Shown: positions 5,678-8,691 of the stretch, piece after piece
How the letters are laid out: every line of letters starts with the position of its first letter
Numbering within the stretch: position 1 is the stretch's first letter
From: Thermodesulfovibrio sp.
GTDB taxonomy: Bacteria; Nitrospirota; Thermodesulfovibrionia; Thermodesulfovibrionales; JdFR-85
NCBI GenBank assembly: GCA_027050975.1
Contig: JALUAR010000257.1
Location: 1 to 8,691, forward strand
Length of the DNA: 8,691 nt
Direction: 5' to 3'
The notes under the pieces: model-generated
The model's input: only the letters and a program-made list of their open reading frames with translations
What the model was told of the DNA's origin: nothing
The model's database searches: none
Program-made: the position numbers and the translations under genes

Positions 5678-6727
5678 TCAGGATTTAATAACACATTCTA
5701 AAATAATCCTTGGTATCTCCTCTAATGGTGCAACTTTCTTTACTGCACCTATCTCTATCGCCCTTTTGGGCATGCCAAACACTACAGAAGAGGCCTCATC
5801 CTGGGCAATGGTGAAGGCCCCTGTCTTCTTCATTTCAAGTAACCCCTTTGCTCCGTCTTCACCCATTCCGGTTAGAATAACACCTACAGCATTCCCACCA
5901 ACATACTCTGCAACAGAGTTGAACAGGACATCAACCGAGGGCCTGACAAAGTTCACCATGGGTCCATCCTTTACCTCTGTATAATACATGGCCCCATTTC
6001 GTCTGATAGTCAGATGCTTGTTACCTGGCGCAATCAGTACGCTGCCCCTGATGATCCTGTCTCCTGTGCATGCCTCCTTCACATCCAGCTTGGAGATGGC
6101 ATTCAATCTTTCGGCAAAGGAACGGGTAAACATGGGAGGCATATGCTGAACTATCACAATGCCAGGAGTCGATTCTGGCAATGCAGTTATAATTTCTGTA
6201 ACAGCCTGGGTTCCACCGGTTGAGGCTCCTATGGCGATTATCCTATCGGTGGTTGTCAGCTTGAAGCCAGAAGGCAAGGGTTTGCTCTCGGTTTTTTTAT
6301 GACTGGACCCTGTCCTTACCCTTGCTTTTGCAGCAATTCTTACCTTCCTGATGATCTCCTCGCCAAGCTGAATAACTCCTTTTGATATATCAATCCTGGG
6401 TTTTGGTATATAATCTATAGCACCCAGTTCGAGGGCTCTGAGAGTCGTTTCATTCCCCCTCTGGGTCAAGGCACTTACCATCAGCACAGGTATGGGACTG
6501 GTCTTCATCAATTCTTCCAGGAAAGTCAGGCCATCCATTCTTGGCATCTCCACATCGAGCGTTATCACATCGGGCTTCAGACTCTTGATCTTGTTCATGG
6601 CAAATATGGGATCCTGTGCAGTGCCAACCACCTCTATATCATCTGCCTGATTCAGTATTTCTGTAAGAATCTGTCTTATAACTGCTGAATCATCTACAAT
6701 CAGAACCTTGATCTTATTGTTTACCAT
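5678..6727 (-). CDS. cheB: Chemotaxis response regulator protein-glutamate methylesterase CheB
   Basis: CheB removes methyl groups from glutamates of chemoreceptors (and can deamidate glutamines) when phosphorylated by CheA, giving adaptation. The 349-residue protein has the full two-domain layout. A receiver domain (about 5-125) has acidic pair Asp12/Asp13, phospho-acceptor Asp58 in LDVEMPRMDG and Lys109 in IPKP. A linker of about 130-158 follows. The methylesterase domain (160-345) has catalytic Ser169 in IGASTGG, His195 in VQHMP and Asp291 in GMGEDGA; each is five residues higher than the Salmonella triad, as I recall it (164/190/286), so the spacing is conserved. The ATG at 6727 overlaps the cheD stop by 7 nt, and AGAGGTG (6741-6735 on the minus strand) lies 7 nt upstream inside cheD, implying coupled translation. 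It is the last gene of the operon. Confidence 0.96.
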   Translation of the reverse strand: MVNNKIKVLIVDDSAVIRQILTEILNQADDIEVVGTAQDPIFAMNKIKSLKPDVITLDVEMPRMDGLTFLEELMKTSPIPVLMVSALTQRGNETTLRALELGAIDYIPKPRIDISKGVIQLGEEIIRKVRIAAKARVRTGSSHKKTESKPLPSGFKLTTTDRIIAIGASTGGTQAVTEIITALPESTPGIVIVQHMPPMFTRSFAERLNAISKLDVKEACTGDRIIRGSVLIAPGNKHLTIRRNGAMYYTEVKDGPMVNFVRPSVDVLFNSVAEYVGGNAVGVILTGMGEDGAKGLLEMKKTGAFTIAQDEASSVVFGMPKRAIEIGAVKKVAPLEEIPRIILECVIKS

Positions 6728-7233
6728 CTCATTTCACCTCTAATAAGATTTTCTTCTGAAGGACTTCTGAGGATGCTCTCTTCATGTCCCTTTATTCTCT
6801 TTACAAAGACCTTGCCTGTGGCAGAATAAAAGACGATCTTTGTACCATGTTTATCTCCAGTAAGCTCGCTAATGATAGGAATGCCGTACTTCATCAGGAG
6901 CTTCTTTGCCGCCATGACATTCTCGCTTCCCACATCAAACCTCTGATAGACCTTGATTACCCTGCCACCACCGAATATCTTTGCCTTGATATTATTTATG
7001 CTGGCACCCATCTCAAGGATGGTATTGATCAGTCTGTCTGTTGATTCCATTCCACAGTATGCTGGATTCTTTATACCATCAATCATCTGTGGTAGCATAA
7101 AGTGGTTCATCCCTCCTATTCTCAACTGTACATCCCACAGGCAGACAGAGACACAGGAGCCAAGAACCGTCTCCAGGATGGAAGGCTCACTGGATACCAC
7201 AATATCACCAACATTCAGGATTATTCTCTTCAT
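6721..7233 (-). CDS. cheD: Chemoreceptor glutamine deamidase CheD
   Basis: CheD converts specific glutamines of chemoreceptors to glutamates, creating methylation sites for CheR, and in some species interacts with CheC. The 170-residue protein carries the catalytic Cys27 in VLGSCVSVCLWD and His44 in GGMNHFMLP, at the same positions I recall for Thermotoga CheD. A catalytic-site Thr six residues before the Cys in Thermotoga is Glu21 here, with Thr22 next to it. Other blocks are AKIFGGGRV (84-92), VGSENV (101-106) and the conserved TGDKHGTKIVF stretch (125-135). No cheC is present in the window. The start ATG overlaps the cheR stop in an ATGA junction, so it is probably translated by coupling; only a weak purine-rich site (AGAAAGAG) precedes it. 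The C-terminal tail of about 20 residues (after 150) is polar and poorly conserved in appearance. Confidence 0.95.
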   Translation of the reverse strand: MKRIILNVGDIVVSSEPSILETVLGSCVSVCLWDVQLRIGGMNHFMLPQMIDGIKNPAYCGMESTDRLINTILEMGASINNIKAKIFGGGRVIKVYQRFDVGSENVMAAKKLLMKYGIPIISELTGDKHGTKIVFYSATGKVFVKRIKGHEESILRSPSEENLIRGEMRW

Positions 7234-8078
7234 CTCTTTCTGTATACCGTTATATAAACCGGAATGAACTGATCCCTGCCAAGCATCGTCTCTGAATGGC
7301 CCAGGAAAAGATAGCCGGTACTGGACAGGTAATAATGGAAATTGGAGATAACATGCCGCTTCATATCTTCATCAAAATAGATCATCACATTTCTGCAGAA
7401 TATAACATCAAATTTTCTTTTAAATGGGTATGTTCTGTCTTTAAGATTCAATCTCCTGAATCTTATAATATCCTTCAGGGAATCCTTCACCTTTATCCTG
7501 CCTTTATTCTCTCCAACTCCTTTAAGGAAGTACCTGCTTGTCATATCCAGAGGCATAAAATCTGGAAGTTGCTCAACCTCATAAATCCCGTTTTCAGCGG
7601 TCTTCAACACCTTTGTGGATATATCAGTAGCGAGTATCTTGATGTCCCAGCTACCATGAGGTATGCCATTGTTTCTCAGTGCTTCATAAACAGTTATAGC
7701 AATAGAATAAGGCTCCTCTCCGGTTGAGCAACCGGCGCTCCATATCCTTAAGGTTCTTTCTGGCCTCGATTGTATCAATTCCGGGATAACTGTATTCTTC
7801 AGATATTCAAAATGATACTTTTCTCTGAAGAATTTGGTTGTGTTAGTGGATATACAGTTGAGCATCTGGATCAGCTCTTCATTATCACTCTGCACCTTCT
7901 GAAAATACTCATAAAAATCCTTTATTCCAAGCAGCGTAAGTCTCTTTGAAAGTCTTGATACAAGGAGCCCCTTCTTCTGAATATTCAGTTTTATCCCTGA
8001 AGTCCTGTATATAAGATCTGAAAAGAGAAAGAAGAGTTCATCACTTATCTCTGAATCAAAACTCTTCAAAATCTCCAT
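7230..8078 (-). CDS. cheR: Chemotaxis protein-glutamate O-methyltransferase CheR
   Basis: CheR transfers methyl groups from S-adenosylmethionine to receptor glutamates. The 282-residue protein shows an N-terminal all-helical domain (about 8-80) with substrate-recognition basic residues (SRLSKRL), TNTTKFFRE (78-86), the SAM-binding loop SAGCSTGEEPYS (114-125), the acidic ribose contact in ATDIS (Asp152) and FDVIFCRNVMIYFD (223-236). The beta-subdomain loop KGVGENKG (186-193) aligns without a gap to the Salmonella CheR loop as I remember it, the longer form found in pentapeptide-dependent CheR proteins. The ATG lies inside the end of the upstream receptor gene (23-nt overlap, different frame), with a weak purine-rich GGAAGAAGTGAAG just before it. 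The stop overlaps cheD by 4 nt. Expression is therefore likely tied to receptor translation. Confidence 0.95.
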   Translation of the reverse strand: MEILKSFDSEISDELFFLFSDLIYRTSGIKLNIQKKGLLVSRLSKRLTLLGIKDFYEYFQKVQSDNEELIQMLNCISTNTTKFFREKYHFEYLKNTVIPELIQSRPERTLRIWSAGCSTGEEPYSIAITVYEALRNNGIPHGSWDIKILATDISTKVLKTAENGIYEVEQLPDFMPLDMTSRYFLKGVGENKGRIKVKDSLKDIIRFRRLNLKDRTYPFKRKFDVIFCRNVMIYFDEDMKRHVISNFHYYLSSTGYLFLGHSETMLGRDQFIPVYITVYRKR

Positions 8079-8691
8079 TTGTCTTCACTTCTTCCTTTAC
8101 AGCGGTGACTACCTGGTTTGATTCTGAACCCTGACCATGAAAGAAATTCCTTGTTTCTCCATGTGCAGTTTCCCGGGATTCCCTTCTTGCAATCTGAGCC
8201 CCTCTGCCGTTTCCCTTCTCTGAAGCAGCCACACCCTCCTCCACCTTGAAGAAGGCTATCAGATTCATCAGTTCCCTTGCCTGTGCTGCCAGCTCCTCTG
8301 CAGAGGCTGCTGTCTCCTCCACCAGAGATGCATTCTGCTGGGTCGTCTGCTCTATCTGGGATATGGCCGTGTTTACCTGGTTGATCCCTGATGCCTGCTC
8401 ACCTGCAGCTGCTGCTATCTCATCCATAAGATCAGCTACCTTCTTGACACTCGTGCCTATCTCTCCCAGCTTCTTGCTCAGTTCCTCTGCAAGTTGTACC
8501 CCTCGCCCTGTCTTCTCAACGCTATCCTCTATCAGTCCTGTTATCTCCTTCGCAGACTCCGTTGTCCTCTGTGCAAGATTTCTTATCTCCGAGGCCACCA
8601 CTCCAAAGCCCTTTCCATGCTCTCCTGCCCTCGCTGCCTCAACCGCTGCATTCAGGGCAAGTAGATTCGTCTGGAAGGCTATCTCGTCTAT
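8056..8691 (-). CDS. Methyl-accepting chemotaxis protein, C-terminal part (start beyond right edge)
   Basis: The frame is open to the window edge; the 211 visible residues are the second half of the cytoplasmic signalling region. They begin with IDEIAFQTNLLALNAAVEA, the conserved hairpin tip that contacts CheA/CheW, followed by GKGFGVVASEIRNLAQR and the descending coiled coil. The QTTQQNASLVEETAASAEEL stretch contains likely methylation/deamidation positions. From memory it aligns without gaps to E. coli Tsr through FFKV (visible residue 150), suggesting a 36-heptad class receptor. After that come about 56 polar, Gly/Ser/Glu-rich residues, a flexible linker, and the terminal DFEEF, which fits the CheR/CheB tethering pentapeptide x-[HFYW]-x-x-[HFYW]. 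The sensor domain and membrane segments are outside the window. GTG codons such as the one at 8601 are internal Val codons. The last codons overlap cheR. Confidence 0.95.
   Translation of the reverse strand: MDEIAFQTNLLALNAAVEAARAGEHGKGFGVVASEIRNLAQRTTESAKEITGLIEDSVEKTGRGVQLAEELSKKLGEIGTSVKKVADLMDEIAAAAGEQASGINQVNTAISQIEQTTQQNASLVEETAASAEELAAQARELMNLIAFFKVEEGVAASEKGNGRGAQIARRESRETAHGETRNFFHGQGSESNQVVTAVKEEVKTNGDFEEF

Noticed and set aside
5673..5984. 103-codon plus-strand frame opposite the cheB C-terminus
   Set aside because: It is antisense to the CheB methylesterase domain, including the catalytic Asp motif; not a credible gene.
7296..7727. 143-codon plus-strand frame opposite cheR
   Set aside because: It is antisense to conserved CheR motifs, and nothing in its product is recognisable.
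8340..8470. Repetitive CTGCTG/GCAGCTGCTGCT-rich stretch in the MCP gene as a DNA repeat
   Set aside because: It is explained by Ala/Glu-rich heptads of the receptor coiled coil.

Overview
The window looks like chromosomal DNA from an anaerobic or microaerobic Gram-negative bacterium. Heavy use of AGG/AGA for Arg and ATA for Ile, an archaeal-type phosphoglycerate mutase, a TatD-radical SAM fusion and a CheD/CheB subtype with LGSC and GGMNHF motifs together suggest Nitrospirota (Thermodesulfovibrio-like) or a deltaproteobacterial relative. This placement is inference; there is no rRNA or other marker here. No mobile element, tRNA, rRNA or CRISPR array was seen.

Left half, plus strand (1-5456): the end of a FixH/YtkA-like exported protein; a six-helix TauE/SafE (DsbD_2) membrane protein with paired-cysteine motifs; apgM (cofactor-independent phosphoglycerate mutase); a TatD-family metal hydrolase fused in one frame to a radical SAM domain, overlapping apgM by 11 nt; a protoporphyrinogen oxidase (hemG/hemY type) behind its own extended -10 promoter; and a 76-residue DUF465/YdcH-like coiled-coil protein. 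The first two resemble the accessory genes of cbb3-type cytochrome oxidase loci and, with hemG, hint at respiratory heme/copper enzyme assembly. The plus-strand run ends at a strong 14-bp intrinsic terminator (5516-5566), preceded by RNA able to form competing hairpins.

Right half, minus strand (5678-8691): a tightly coupled chemotaxis adaptation operon, read from the right edge inward: methyl-accepting chemotaxis protein (C-terminal part only) - cheR - cheD - cheB. All three junctions overlap (23, 4 and 7 nt). The receptor ends in DFEEF, which fits the CheR/CheB-tethering pentapeptide, and the adjacent CheR has the long beta-loop expected of pentapeptide-dependent methyltransferases. The operon therefore appears to encode a matched receptor plus methylation, deamidation and demethylation set. 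cheA, cheW and cheY are not in the window and may lie beyond the right edge.

The two gene blocks converge on a 221-bp intergenic region (5457-5677). No clearly unprecedented system was found. The most interesting points are the receptor-CheR tethering pair encoded by overlapping frames, the TatD-radical SAM fusion, the 14-bp palindrome ahead of the TauE/SafE gene, and the start-codon hairpin of hemG.
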